Of a stretch of 64,000 bases of DNA, positions 55,332 to 64,000 are shown piece after piece. The translations under genes were made by a program, and so were the position numbers. The notes under the pieces are model-generated. The model searched no databases. It saw only the letters and a list, made by a program, of their open reading frames with translations, and had not been told where the DNA came from. Numbering within the stretch: the stretch's first letter is position 1; the number at the start of each line of letters is the position of its first letter. Source of the stretch: Allopseudospirillum japonicum (lineage in GTDB: Bacteria > Pseudomonadota > Gammaproteobacteria > Pseudomonadales > Halomonadaceae); assembly GCF_900108915.1 (NCBI RefSeq), contig NZ_FNYH01000002.1, positions 287,905 through 351,904 of the forward strand, in the 5' to 3' direction.

Positions 55332-56361
55332 GTTGTGCGAGCAGACTTTCTAGGATGCTTTCCGGCTGTAAATGGGTTAAGCACGCCAGCTGAGTACTGG
55401 CTTGGCATCTTGGCCGTTGGCAAGGTTGGCATTCTAGGGCTTCATAGGTGAGTAAATGTACTTGATCACCTTGCGGGGCGGCGTATTCCGGATCACTGGC
55501 CCCCAAAGGAATCCAAGTCGGACGCGCCAGCCGCGCACTGATATGGGCGAGGGCAGAATCATTACTGACTAGCGCCTGTGCACACGCGATTAAATCAACA
55601 ACATCCGTCCATGACGTACGCCCAGCCAAATTATCACAAAACTCCTGCTGACTCGGTGATAAGGCCGCGCAGATCTGTTCTGCAGCTTGTACCTCTTTAT
55701 ATGAGGCTAAAATCCAAATACGACACCCTTGATCAATGAGAGCAGCGGCTAAACGGGCAAAATAGGCTATCGGCCATTGACGACTGCTCTCTTGCACACC
55801 GGCAGGGCATAAAATTACTAAAGGACGTGTACTCACTTCGGCGTAGGGCGCTAAATCAAGTTGGTCAATGAGGTGTGTTTGATTTTCAGTATCTATGTGA
55901 AGGCTAAGGGTCGGTGCCTGCCAAGCAGAAGGTAATTGGCCATGCGGATAAGCCAAACTTGCATACTGATCTGCTAATGCTTTGTATTTGGGAGGTAAAC
56001 GAATATCCGTTAATAAACCAAAGCGCCAAGGGCCGCGAAAACCCACACGGTGTGGAATTTGTGCGGCCACAGGGATGAGCGCACTTTTAAGGCTTTGGGG
56101 CACAATATAAGCTTGTTGATAGTGAGTCTCGAGTGCGACTAGATTTCTGCCTACATGCCAATGCAAACCCAGCCCTTGGCTGGGTTCTGGTGCATTAAAT
56201 ACCTGATTGACCTCAGGAAAACGTGTTGCCAGTGGCGCCAGTAAGCTGGGCACCATCACATCAAGCTCGACGTCTGCATGCCGTTTTTTTATCGCCGCAA
56301 TGAGCGATTGGCTCACCAAAAGATCACGCGCACAAGTGGGCAAAATAAGTAGCTGCTTCAT
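55282..56361 (-). CDS. waaF: ADP-heptose:LPS heptosyltransferase II (GT9)
   Basis: Adds the second heptose to the LPS inner core at the cytoplasmic face. 359 residues. The N-terminal ILPTCARDLLVSQSLI replaces the usual WxGDxV motif with C-A-R-D. HRVGFRGPWRFGLLTDIR (residues ~108-125) is the WaaF-type acceptor loop. LVILCPAGVQESSRQWP starts the donor domain, and VSNDSALAHISARL with ALECQPCQRPRC near the end are standard. It could act at another LPS position. Its 3' end overlaps cpxA tail to tail. Confidence 0.87.
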   Translation of the reverse strand: MKQLLILPTCARDLLVSQSLIAAIKKRHADVELDVMVPSLLAPLATRFPEVNQVFNAPEPSQGLGLHWHVGRNLVALETHYQQAYIVPQSLKSALIPVAAQIPHRVGFRGPWRFGLLTDIRLPPKYKALADQYASLAYPHGQLPSAWQAPTLSLHIDTENQTHLIDQLDLAPYAEVSTRPLVILCPAGVQESSRQWPIAYFARLAAALIDQGCRIWILASYKEVQAAEQICAALSPSQQEFCDNLAGRTSWTDVVDLIACAQALVSNDSALAHISARLARPTWIPLGASDPEYAAPQGDQVHLLTYEALECQPCQRPRCQASTQLACLTHLQPESILESLLAQLKMQAPPVATAEAISA

Positions 56362-56429
56362 AAATGTTTGGCGAGGATCTGGGGCACAGATAACGCCACT
56401 CCTTATTTGATTAAATCAACCGATGTGCT

Positions 56430-57293
56430 TTAAGGCAAAAATAATGCAGGATCCACGCGCGCACCGTTTAAAGTCACGGTCCAGTGCAGATGCGGCCCAG
56501 TGACTCGGCCTGTCGCTCCCACCTTACCTAGGCGTTCGCCTGCTTGTAATTCAACGCCAACTTGCACTTGTGGGGCAATTTCAGATAAATGGCAATATAA
56601 GGTAGTAAAACCTTGTCCATGATCCAAAATCACAGTTTTACCATTAAAATAATAATCGCCAACCGCACGGACTTTTCCTGTTAAAGCCGCAACAATAGGC
56701 GTGCCAGTTGGGGCGGCAATATCCATCCCTGAATGCGGTCTGCGTGCTTGATTATTGAAAAATCGCTGTAAACCAAAAGAGCTACTGATTCTACCTTGGG
56801 TCGGCTGAATCCAGGTTTCAGGTAAAGGCGTTTGGAAAGGATACCAAGTATCCATGGCACCGCGAATTTCCGGCGTTTCACGACGAATCCGTGCAAGTTG
56901 ATCTGTATTTGGATTCACATGTTTATTTTTAACTTGTAGATATTGTTTCTCGTATTCCTTGGCTTGGACGTTAAATTCCAGCCCCTTATCCCCTTCTTTG
57001 GTGCGCCAGTACAGGGTATGGGTACCGGTTTTTGCATCTAGGGGAATCCCCACCCAAGCCCACCATTGGCCTTGATAAGGTGAAACGTACACACGTTTAT
57101 TTTGATAATGCACATAGGGAGGCGAGGCTGATTTTTGCGGAATGGCAATTAAGGCGACACCGCCGGGAACGCGTGCTTCTTTAGGACGTAACTCGGAAGC
57201 CAACTGAGGCACTTGTGCATAAGCAGCAGGCCCAGTCAAAAGAATCAGCAAGGTTAGTAACAAACCAAGGAAAGCAGAATGCCTGATAAGCAT
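56430..57293 (-). CDS. M23-family (LytM) peptidoglycan peptidase
   Basis: 287 residues with a signal peptide (LGLLLTLLILLTGPAAYA), an N-terminal beta domain (GGVALIAIPQKSASPPYVHYQNKRV) and a C-terminal M23 domain. Zinc ligands are visible in RPHSGMDIA (His, Asp), TLYCHLSEI and GPHLHWTV (H-x-H). All ligands are present, so it should be an active endopeptidase rather than an EnvC/NlpD-type activator. Start ATG 57293 lies behind AAAGG; the frame extends upstream to 57425 without a signal sequence. Confidence 0.88.
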   Translation of the reverse strand: MLIRHSAFLGLLLTLLILLTGPAAYAQVPQLASELRPKEARVPGGVALIAIPQKSASPPYVHYQNKRVYVSPYQGQWWAWVGIPLDAKTGTHTLYWRTKEGDKGLEFNVQAKEYEKQYLQVKNKHVNPNTDQLARIRRETPEIRGAMDTWYPFQTPLPETWIQPTQGRISSSFGLQRFFNNQARRPHSGMDIAAPTGTPIVAALTGKVRAVGDYYFNGKTVILDHGQGFTTLYCHLSEIAPQVQVGVELQAGERLGKVGATGRVTGPHLHWTVTLNGARVDPALFLP

Positions 57294-57428
57294 CTTGAAT
57301 ACCTTTGTGTAATCAATTCGGTGGTTTAAGAGGTACCCAAGGTAAACAAAGTCGCTAGCAGGCACAAGTGCTCGCCGGTATAAAACCTGGGGGGTCCGAC
57401 GAGCCGTTTTTTGTCGCTTTGACAAGTT

Positions 57429-58976
57429 TTAGATCCAGCGAGTCACTGCAAGTAAGCCTACCACAGACATCACAATCGTGTAAGGCAAGGCCATCCACAC
57501 CATGCGCCCATAGGATAAACGCACTAAAGGTGCTGCAGCGGAAGTTAATAAGAATAAAAAGGCCGCTTGTCCGTTAGGAGTTGCCACGCTGGGTAAATTT
57601 GTGCCTGTATTGACAGCAACAGCCAGCTTATCAAAGTGCTCTCGGCTAATATCACCAGCAACTAAGGCACCTTTAATCTCACTAATATAGACAGTTGCCA
57701 CAAAAACATTATCACTAATGGCAGATAAAATCCCATTAGCAATAAACAACATACCAGGTTGCTGTTCCAAAGGTAAGTGCAGCACCATAGAGATAAAAGG
57801 TTGGAACAAATGTTGGCTATGAATCACCGCAACAACAGTGAAAAAGACCACCAATAATGCGGTAAAAGGAAGGGCTTCTTCAAAAGCTTTACCAATCTGG
57901 TGTTCTTCAGTAATGCCATTAAAAGCGGTTTGTAAAACAATAATAGTCAGGCCAATTAAACCGACTTCTGCCCAGTGAAAAGCGAGCGCAAAAATAAGGA
58001 AAATAGCAGTCAAAGCCTGCACTAATAAGGCAGCTCTGTCTTTGTCTGTGCGCTTTTGGGTTTGATAAGTATCATAATCATCTAAAATCGCGCGGACACT
58101 ATCAGGCAGCTCATCGCCATAGCCGAATTTTTTGTGGCGTTCTAATAACACACAAGTCACTAAACCTACGGCTAATACGGGCATAGTGACAGGCATCATG
58201 TGTACAAAAAAGGTGATAAAGTCCCAGCCCGCCTCACTAGCAATCAAGAGGTTTTGCGGCTCCCCTACCATGGTACACACACCACCTAGAGCGGTTCCGA
58301 CAGCGCCATGCATCAACAAAGAACGTAAAAAACCACGAAAGCGATCTAGATCAGAGCGGCTATCGTCTTCAATACTGGTGTCATTACCATGATCATGCTC
58401 ATTTTCGAAATTTTTACCTGAAGCGACCTTGTGATAGACAGAATAAAAACCTACAGCGATGGAAATAATGACCGCAGTCACAGTTAAAGCATCTAAAAAG
58501 GCGGAGAGAAAAGCAGAGGTAATACAAAACAATAAGGCTAAACGGATTTTAGAACGTACCCCAAGCAAAATCTTGGTAAAAGTAAAAAGTAGTAATTGCT
58601 TCATAAAGAAGATACCAGCCACCATAAACATCAGTAGCAAGATGACTTCTAGGTTGCCTTCTACTTCATGAATCACTGCTTCAGGTGTTGTGAGTCCTAA
58701 AATAACTGCTTCAATCGCTAACAAGCCTCCAGGCTGTAGAGGGTAGCATTTAAGAGCCATCGCTAGGGTGAAAATAAACTGAATAATTAACACCCAGCCG
58801 GTCACAAAAGGACCAAAAGCAGGGGTGAAAAAAAGGATGGGATTAATTAAAAGGAACGCAAGGATGGTTTTCTTATACCACAAAGGCGAGTTGCCCAAAA
58901 AATTACGCAGCACGCCTTGCCGCAAGCCAGGAGTAAAAAAATTTGCTCCTAACTCAGTGATTTTATTTATCATCAC
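57429..58976 (-). CDS. nhaB: Na+/H+ antiporter NhaB
   Basis: Inner-membrane antiporter that exports Na+ in exchange for H+. 515 residues with about twelve helices. It aligns well with E. coli Nha[50 protein letters not shown] and [21 protein letters not shown]. Other family landmarks are [15 protein letters not shown] and [21 protein letters not shown]. The start is the first of two adjacent ATG codons at 58976, behind AAGG. A long structured leader lies upstream. Confidence 0.95.
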   Translation of the reverse strand: MMINKITELGANFFTPGLRQGVLRNFLGNSPLWYKKTILAFLLINPILFFTPAFGPFVTGWVLIIQFIFTLAMALKCYPLQPGGLLAIEAVILGLTTPEAVIHEVEGNLEVILLLMFMVAGIFFMKQLLLFTFTKILLGVRSKIRLALLFCITSAFLSAFLDALTVTAVIISIAVGFYSVYHKVASGKNFENEHDHGNDTSIEDDSRSDLDRFRGFLRSLLMHGAVGTALGGVCTMVGEPQNLLIASEAGWDFITFFVHMMPVTMPVLAVGLVTCVLLERHKKFGYGDELPDSVRAILDDYDTYQTQKRTDKDRAALLVQALTAIFLIFALAFHWAEVGLIGLTIIVLQTAFNGITEEHQIGKAFEEALPFTALLVVFFTVVAVIHSQHLFQPFISMVLHLPLEQQPGMLFIANGILSAISDNVFVATVYISEIKGALVAGDISREHFDKLAVAVNTGTNLPSVATPNGQAAFLFLLTSAAAPLVRLSYGRMVWMALPYTIVMSVVGLLAVTRWI

Positions 58977-59182
58977 AGCTTACCTTATTTCGGGGTCATC
59001 TAGGTGACCTATACAAAAAGAGCACACTTGCAAGTGATCAGCACCAACAAGGTCACCTTGCTGATGCTGATTTGTGTGCTGGAAATTTGCATCTAAGACA
59101 TAAGATCGAGCCACTTGGATAACCCCCACGCAGAGGGCTAACCAAGTAAAATCCCTGCCTTAAAGAATGCCGCTGCATTATA
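58977..59182 (-). ncRNA. structured 5' leader of nhaB, possible cis-regulatory RNA
   Basis: On the minus strand a TATAAT (59182-59177) would start a leader of about 195 bases. First comes a stem ACTTGG/CCAAGT (59147-59142 and 59118-59113) with an inner CCC/GGG pair. Then a nested hairpin AGCACAC ... ATCAGCA ... AAGGT-ACCTT ... TGCTGAT ... GTGTGCT (59080-59021) runs into CTTTTT, like an intrinsic terminator ahead of the gene. Close to the start, GGTCA/TGACC (58995-59010) forms a third stem. This looks like transcriptional attenuation. I match it to no known riboswitch class, and no -35 box is obvious. Confidence 0.45.
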
Positions 59183-59285
59183 CACGGAGGCGCTCAAGGG
59201 TATAGATGCTTGAAATTTGAATGTTTCAATTTTGATGATAAGTGATCTCGGCTCAAAGCCAGTGATTGCATCTTTTTTGTTGATA

Positions 59286-59322
59286 GAGGAGGCATCTGTG
59301 ATGCACAGATGCAATTGAAAAT
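59286..59322 (+). promoter_or_regulatory. dgkA leader: SD, perfect palindrome and mini-ORF
   Basis: AGGAGG (59286-59291) is followed by GCATCTGTG-ATG-CACAGATGC (59292-59312), a perfect nine-base-pair hairpin. The loop ATG (59301), or GTG 59298, opens a tiny frame ending at TGA 59316-59318, four bases before the dgkA ATG. Either the hairpin brings the SD close to dgkA, or the mini-ORF couples translation. Confidence 0.45.
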
Positions 59323-59697
59323 ATGAAAAATCCACAAAGCACAGGTTTGTTTCATTTACGTAAATCAACCTATTATTCGATGCAGGGGTTAAAAGCGGCA
59401 TGGCGTAACGAGGCTGCATTTCGCCAAGAAATTGTCCTTTTTGCTGTTTTGATTCCGCTGGCTTTTTGGCTGGGACAAACTGCCGTTGAATGGATTTTGC
59501 TGATCGGTAGTTGTCTTTGGGTTTTATCGGTGGAATTGATGAACTCAGCCGTTGAGGCGGCGATTGACCGTATTAGTGCTGAACACCATGAGCTCTCTGG
59601 ATTGGCAAAAGATTTAGGGTCTGCGGCGGTTTTTGTCAGTCTCGGCGTGACGGCTATCACTTGGGGGCTTATTGCTTGGCAACGCTTTGCTGGCTAA
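59323..59697 (+). CDS. dgkA: diacylglycerol kinase
   Basis: Small trimeric inner-membrane kinase that recycles diacylglycerol from osmoregulated-glucan and LPS modification into phosphatidate. 124 residues with three membrane helices. Catalytic segments are AWRNEAAFRQE (surface helix) and VELMNSAVEAAIDRIS, the Glu-x6-Asn-Ser-Ala signature; LAKDLGSAAVF is the last motif. Length matches E. coli DgkA (122). ATG 59323 has no close SD; AGGAGG lies beyond a palindrome. Confidence 0.94.
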   Translation: MKNPQSTGLFHLRKSTYYSMQGLKAAWRNEAAFRQEIVLFAVLIPLAFWLGQTAVEWILLIGSCLWVLSVELMNSAVEAAIDRISAEHHELSGLAKDLGSAAVFVSLGVTAITWGLIAWQRFAG

Positions 59698-59783
59698 AAC
59701 TCATCTCTTGGAAATCACAAGGCTTGTGCTCAAGATAGCCCCTGATTATGCTTGCAAACAGGTTTATTGAATGGGGAGTGCTT

Positions 59784-62762
59784 ATGTCATCTGTGCCGCA
59801 AGATATGCCATCAATGAGGTTGTTACAAGGACAAGAACACTTACCCCCAGAACTGCAGGAACATTTTGCGTTTCAATGGGGGAAATTTGCACAGGCGTTA
59901 AGTCTTGCGGATATGCTTGCTGGTTCGACAGGACAGCCCAAAGCATCTGCACAGGTGGACGCTTGGGATGAATCTACCCGTACCGAGTGTATTCGGGTTT
60001 GGAGTGCAAGCGATTATGTCGCGGAAAGTTTTTGCAAACAGCCTTTAATACTCGATCAGTTACAAACGCGTCTGCACACTCACTTAAGCCTTGCTGACTA
60101 CCAAGCCTGGCTAGCAGAGCTTTTGGCCAAGTGTGTGACAGAAGACGATTTGCATAAAGCCTTGCGCCGTTTTCGGCGCTTGGCCATGGTACGTTTAATC
60201 TGGCGTGATGTGCTTGGACAAGCGGATATGTGGCAAACAGCAGGTGAGCTCACACATCTTGCTGATACTTGTGTGCATAGTGCATTAACTTGGCTATATG
60301 ATTTTTACACCCCCAAATGGGGTACCCCGATAGGGAAAGACAGCAATCAAGCACAACAGATGGTTGTCATTGGTATGGGGAAACTCGGTGCCGGTGAGCT
60401 GAATCTCTCCTCAGATATTGATTTGATTTTTGCCTTTCCTGAACATGGCCATACGCAAGGCGGACGTAGAAGCTTTGAAAACCAAGAGTTTTTTATCCGT
60501 CTTGGTCAGCGTCTAATTACTGCCCTAGATGCTTTGACGCCTGAAGGCTTTGTATTCCGTGTGGATATGCGCTTACGTCCTTATGGAGATGCAGGGGCCT
60601 TGGCACTATCTTTTGCAGCGATGCATGAGTATTACCAAGATCAAGGCCGTGAATGGGAGCGCTATGCCATGATCAAAGCGCGCGTGATGGCCGGCGATTT
60701 TGCACAAGGGCAAAAATTACTGCAGGGACTGACGCCTTTTGTTTATCGCAAATACCTAGATTACAGCGCGATTGAATCCCTGCGCGAGATGAAAGCTCTT
60801 ATTAATCGCGAGGTACGCCGCAAAGGCTTGGCGGATAATATTAAACTGGGCTCAGGTGGTATCCGCGAAGTTGAGTTTATCACCCAAGTGTTCCAATTAA
60901 TTCGTGGTGGGCGCGACACAGAACTACAAGAAGCCTCCATCCGCAAAGTATTGCCCATTATTAGCGGTCTTGGGTTAATGCCGGCAGATGCAAGCCAAGA
61001 GCTATTAGAAGCTTATGTTTTTCTACGCAATCTTGAACATAGAATCCAAGCCATTGCCGACAAACAAACCCAAACCTTACCAGCGGATTCCCTCAGTCAA
61101 CATAGGCTTGCCTTTAGTTTAGGTTTTGCTGACTGGGATGCCTTGTTAACGGCATTGCAAGGCATACGCACCCAAGTGCGCCACCACTTTAATCAAATTA
61201 TTGCTTCCCCTGAAGACGAGCAAACAAGCAGTGCCGCAGAAGATGAAAGCTTATGCCGGTGGCAACAAGTATGGCAAGGCGAACTAGATATAGCGCAAGC
61301 CGCTAGCTTCTTGGCGGAATATGCCTATACCCCTGCAGAAAGTGTGCTCAGCCGTTTACAAGCTTTACGAACCGGCAAGCAAGTACAATCCATGCAGCGC
61401 ATTGGCCGTGAACGCTTAGATGCTTTTATGCCAAAACTGCTTGAGGCAGCCAGTAGTACAGATAAGCCAACTCAAACCCTAGAACGGACGTTAATGCTAG
61501 TGGAGGCTGTGCTCAGGCGCACAGCTTATTTTGTTTTGCTGACTGAAAATCCGCAGGCACTGACCCAATGGGTGCGTTTGTGTAGTGCGAGTCCTTGGAT
61601 TGCTGAACAGTTAGCACGCACGCCAATTTTGCTGGATGAATTATTAGACGCTAACACCCTATATACGCCTGCAGATAAAGCGAAATTGGCCGATGAGTTG
61701 CGCCAACAACTGGCCCGTTTACCAGAAGAAGACATGGAAGCGCAAATGGAAGCTTTGCGCTATTTCCGTCATGCGCATGTATTGCGTGTTGCGGCTTCAG
61801 ATATTGTGGCTGGACGCCACTTGATGAAAGTCAGTGATTACTTGACCTATATTGCTGAGGTTGTTTTGGAAGCTGTGCTCGAGCTGGCATGGAAACATCT
61901 CACCAGTAAATATGGTTACCCGCAAAAGTCGCCAGGTGTGCCCTGTCGTCCGGATTTTATTATCCTAGGCTATGGTAAACTTGGCGGAATCGAATTAGGC
62001 TATGGCTCAGATCTCGATTTAGTCTTTATTCATGATGGTGCAGCCAATCTGACAACCGATGGGACGCGTGCACTTGATAATAATGTCTTTTTTACCCGTC
62101 TTGGACAGCGTATTATTCATATTCTGAATACAGTGACCCCTTCTGGGCAATTGTACGATGTGGATATGCGTTTACGTCCTTCGGGAAATTCAGGCCTTTT
62201 AGTGACCTCACTGAAAGCCTTTGCCGAATACCAAGCGAAAGAAGCTTGGACTTGGGAACACCAAGCTTTAGTACGTGCCCGCGTGATTTGTGGTGATCCG
62301 AAACTTGCGCAAGCTTTTGGTGAAATCCGTGCTGCGACTTTGGCACGGCATCGTGATCTGAAGCAGTTGCGTCAAGATGTCGTGGAAATGCGCCAAAAAA
62401 TGCGGGCTTCCCTAGGATCAAAAAGCCACGAGCATGAATTTAATATCAAACAAGATGCCGGTGGCATGGTCGATATTGAATTTATCGTGCAATATTCTGT
62501 CCTTGCATGGAGTGAGCAAGCACCTGAGCTGCTACAGTGGACAGACAATATGCGAATTTTAGAGACGTTAGAAGCTTCTGGCCGTATGTTAGCCGAAGAT
62601 GCGCGTCTTCTACGTGAAGCCTATTTAAGCTATCGCCGCGCCGCACATAGGGCTTCACTACAAAAAGTACCGAGTCGAATCGCCAGCTCCGAGTTTACCC
62701 ACTACCGCAGCGAAGTGCAGCGTATCTGGCAGGCACTCTTAGGTGATAACGAACCTTGTTAA
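59784..62762 (+). CDS. glnE: bifunctional glutamine synthetase adenylyltransferase/deadenylase
   Basis: Controls glutamine synthetase by adding or removing AMP, in response to PII. 992 residues with two nucleotidyltransferase domains: GELNLSSDIDLIFAFPEHG near residues 205-223 (deadenylase half) and GGIELGYGSDLDLVFIHDGA near 730-750 (adenylylase half). VDMRLRPYGDAG and VDMRLRPSGNSG are the paired motifs after them. A helical PII-sensing linker lies between. Start ATG 59784 is behind GGGGAG; the frame opens 12 codons earlier. ilvE follows. Confidence 0.95.
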   Translation: MSSVPQDMPSMRLLQGQEHLPPELQEHFAFQWGKFAQALSLADMLAGSTGQPKASAQVDAWDESTRTECIRVWSASDYVAESFCKQPLILDQLQTRLHTHLSLADYQAWLAELLAKCVTEDDLHKALRRFRRLAMVRLIWRDVLGQADMWQTAGELTHLADTCVHSALTWLYDFYTPKWGTPIGKDSNQAQQMVVIGMGKLGAGELNLSSDIDLIFAFPEHGHTQGGRRSFENQEFFIRLGQRLITALDALTPEGFVFRVDMRLRPYGDAGALALSFAAMHEYYQDQGREWERYAMIKARVMAGDFAQGQKLLQGLTPFVYRKYLDYSAIESLREMKALINREVRRKGLADNIKLGSGGIREVEFITQVFQLIRGGRDTELQEASIRKVLPIISGLGLMPADASQELLEAYVFLRNLEHRIQAIADKQTQTLPADSLSQHRLAFSLGFADWDALLTALQGIRTQVRHHFNQIIASPEDEQTSSAAEDESLCRWQQVWQGELDIAQAASFLAEYAYTPAESVLSRLQALRTGKQVQSMQRIGRERLDAFMPKLLEAASSTDKPTQTLERTLMLVEAVLRRTAYFVLLTENPQALTQWVRLCSASPWIAEQLARTPILLDELLDANTLYTPADKAKLADELRQQLARLPEEDMEAQMEALRYFRHAHVLRVAASDIVAGRHLMKVSDYLTYIAEVVLEAVLELAWKHLTSKYGYPQKSPGVPCRPDFIILGYGKLGGIELGYGSDLDLVFIHDGAANLTTDGTRALDNNVFFTRLGQRIIHILNTVTPSGQLYDVDMRLRPSGNSGLLVTSLKAFAEYQAKEAWTWEHQALVRARVICGDPKLAQAFGEIRAATLARHRDLKQLRQDVVEMRQKMRASLGSKSHEHEFNIKQDAGGMVDIEFIVQYSVLAWSEQAPELLQWTDNMRILETLEASGRMLAEDARLLREAYLSYRRAAHRASLQKVPSRIASSEFTHYRSEVQRIWQALLGDNEPC

Positions 62763-62873
62763 ACTCGTGCAGATGATCTTTGCACACTTTAACCTGCGCG
62801 CGGCTGTATTTGAACGCATGATCCTTAAGATCATTGATTTTTATAGTGATTCATTATTGAAAGGAAACTAAGC

Positions 62874-63803
62874 ATGTCTATGGCTGATCGTGACGGCCTC
62901 CTTTGGTTTGATGGTGAGCTCATCCCTTGGCGCGATGCAAAAACCCACGTGCTCACCCATACACTGCATTATGGGATGGGGTGTTTTGAAGGGGTGCGCG
63001 CTTATAAAACAGAACAAGGTGCGCAGATTTTTCGTCTAAAAGAACACACAGACCGCCTGTTTAACTCCGCGAAAATCCTCAGTATGCCAATGTCTTTTAG
63101 CAAAGAGGCAATTAACGCAGCCCAATGCGCTGCGGTGGCTGCAAACCAGTTAGAACATGCCTACTTGCGCCCTATGGTATTTTTTGGCTCTGAAGGGATG
63201 GGGTTGCGTGCAGATAACTTAAAAGTGCATGTGATTGTTGCCGCTTGGGAATGGCCGTCGTATATGTCGCCTGAAGCCCGTGAGTTAGGCATTCGTGTAC
63301 AAACCTCAAGCTATACGCGCCACCATGTAAACATTTCCATGACGCGCGCGAAAGCTAACGGGCATTACATCAACTCTATGTTGGCACTCAACGAAGCCTT
63401 ACGTTCAGGTTGTGAAGAAGCCCTTTTGCTGGATCCAGAAGGCTATGTTGCTGAAGGCTCAGGTGAAAATTTCTTTTTGGTACGTGATGGCAAACTCTAT
63501 ACTCCAGAGCTCACCGCTTGTTTAGATGGGATTACCCGCCGTACTGTGATGCAGCTTGCGCGTGATGAATTCGGTTTAGAAGTGATCGAAAAACGCATTA
63601 CTCGCGATGAAGTTTATATTGCAGATGAAGCCTTCTTCACAGGAACTGCCGCAGAAGTGTTACCGATTCGTGAGTTAGATGGACGCGCGATTGGGGATGG
63701 TCGCCGTGGCCCTATCACAGAGCAATTGCAAAGCCGTTATTTTGATATTGTGACGGGCAAAGATGCAAAATATGCGCACTGGTTGACGCCTTGCCAGGCT
63801 TAA
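62874..63803 (+). CDS. ilvE: branched-chain amino acid aminotransferase
   Basis: PLP-dependent class IV aminotransferase for the last step of Ile, Leu and Val synthesis. 309 residues. WFDGELIPWRDAKTHVLTHTLHYG opens the fold. The PLP lysine lies in MTRAKANGHYINSMLAL, followed by EALLLDPEGYVAEGSGENFF, which is diagnostic. LDGITRRTVMQLARDEFGLEV and AFFTGTAAEVLPI complete the active site. ATG 62874 has AAGGAAA upstream. The glnE-ilvE order is conserved in Pseudomonas-like genomes. Confidence 0.96.
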   Translation: MSMADRDGLLWFDGELIPWRDAKTHVLTHTLHYGMGCFEGVRAYKTEQGAQIFRLKEHTDRLFNSAKILSMPMSFSKEAINAAQCAAVAANQLEHAYLRPMVFFGSEGMGLRADNLKVHVIVAAWEWPSYMSPEARELGIRVQTSSYTRHHVNISMTRAKANGHYINSMLALNEALRSGCEEALLLDPEGYVAEGSGENFFLVRDGKLYTPELTACLDGITRRTVMQLARDEFGLEVIEKRITRDEVYIADEAFFTGTAAEVLPIRELDGRAIGDGRRGPITEQLQSRYFDIVTGKDAKYAHWLTPCQA

Positions 63804-63822
63804 CTTATCGTCGTATCTTTCA

Positions 63823-63854
63823 AACGCCAGCGCTTTGCGGTGGCGTTTTTTTTT
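63823..63854 (+). terminator. rho-independent terminator of ilvE
   Basis: AACGCCA (63823-63829) pairs with TGGCGTT (63841-63847), followed by a run of eight or more T. Confidence 0.85.
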
Positions 63855-63856
63855 GC

Positions 63857-63912
63857 TTACCAAAAAGCGCGTAAAGCATCGCCCAATCGGGCGGTGATAC
63901 AAGCACGCACCG
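63857..63912. repeat. dispersed intergenic repeat, copy 2
   Basis: CAAAAAGCGCGTAAAGC...CCCAATCGGGCG resembles the copy near 28411 after deaD. It is followed by CACCGCGTAGCGGTG, a further hairpin. The remaining bases to 64000 show no gene I can support. Confidence 0.4.
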
Positions 63913-64000
63913 CGTAGCGGTGCCCTCTTGCCAGGATCTCGCTGAGCTGCTAATTTATCCAGCATGACAAAACGAGCCTACAAAGAGCGGTTTTATCCCA

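Noticed and set aside
58977..59182. Naming the nhaB leader as a known Na+ or Li+ riboswitch
   Set aside because: I cannot match the required conserved bases from memory; only its hairpins are supported.

Overview
The window is a gammaproteobacterial chromosome segment of roughly mid-range GC. The clearest pointers are gene orders typical of that class: ponA divergent from pilMNOPQ-aroK-aroB; ftsB-ispD-ispF-truD-surE-pcm; mreC-mreD-maf-rng-yhdP-rlmD; glnE-ilvE; and a CpxP-like gene divergent from cpxRA. A proteobacterial-type phosphoribulokinase together with a PPi-dependent phosphofructokinase would suit a sulfur-oxidising autotroph, methylotroph or relative. That lifestyle is an inference, and I cannot name the genus.

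Layout. 1-5.8 kb (minus): type IV pilus alignment and secretin operon ending in aroK and aroB (partial). 6.2-14.2 kb (plus): PBP1A, cell-division FtsB, isoprenoid genes ispD/ispF, truD, surE, pcm, a DUF368 lipid-carrier transporter and a DUF1232 protein. 14.2-14.35 kb: a solo IS200/IS605-type end. 14.4-23.3 kb (minus): rlmD, yhdP, RNase G, Maf, MreD and MreC, the last apparently starting at an ATT codon. 23.5-28.4 kb (plus): purD, a thioesterase, prkB and deaD. 28.6-34.6 kb (plus): a sensory locus with a response regulator carrying a degenerate HD-GYP-like domain, a Cache-type histidine kinase, and two broken genes (a periplasmic binding protein and a HAMP-PAS-GGDEF cyclase). 34.8-35.8 kb: a WYL regulator.

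35.85-41.34 kb is an AT-rich accessory island and the most interesting part. It holds an integron integrase pseudogene, an attI-like core, an intact two-gene operon (DUF4297/Cap4-type nuclease plus Rad50/SMC-like ATPase with a zinc hook; Lamassu-like), an attC-like site, a decayed P-loop-kinase/membrane-protein cassette, half of another attC, and two different TnpB remnants at the outer edges. I read it as a fossil integron whose first cassette still carries an intact candidate anti-phage module.

41.35-64 kb is again core genome: ubiX, mpl, PPi-PFK (with a hairpin-rich leader), a divergent MFS/LysR pair, pepN, ppc, cpxP-like/cpxRA with a perfect CpxR box, a heptosyltransferase, an M23 peptidase, nhaB (with a structured leader ending in a terminator-like hairpin), dgkA (with a palindromic mini-ORF leader), glnE and ilvE. 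Cell-envelope functions dominate: peptidoglycan synthesis, recycling and remodelling, lipid-carrier and lipid recycling, LPS, shape and envelope stress. No tRNA, rRNA or CRISPR array was seen.
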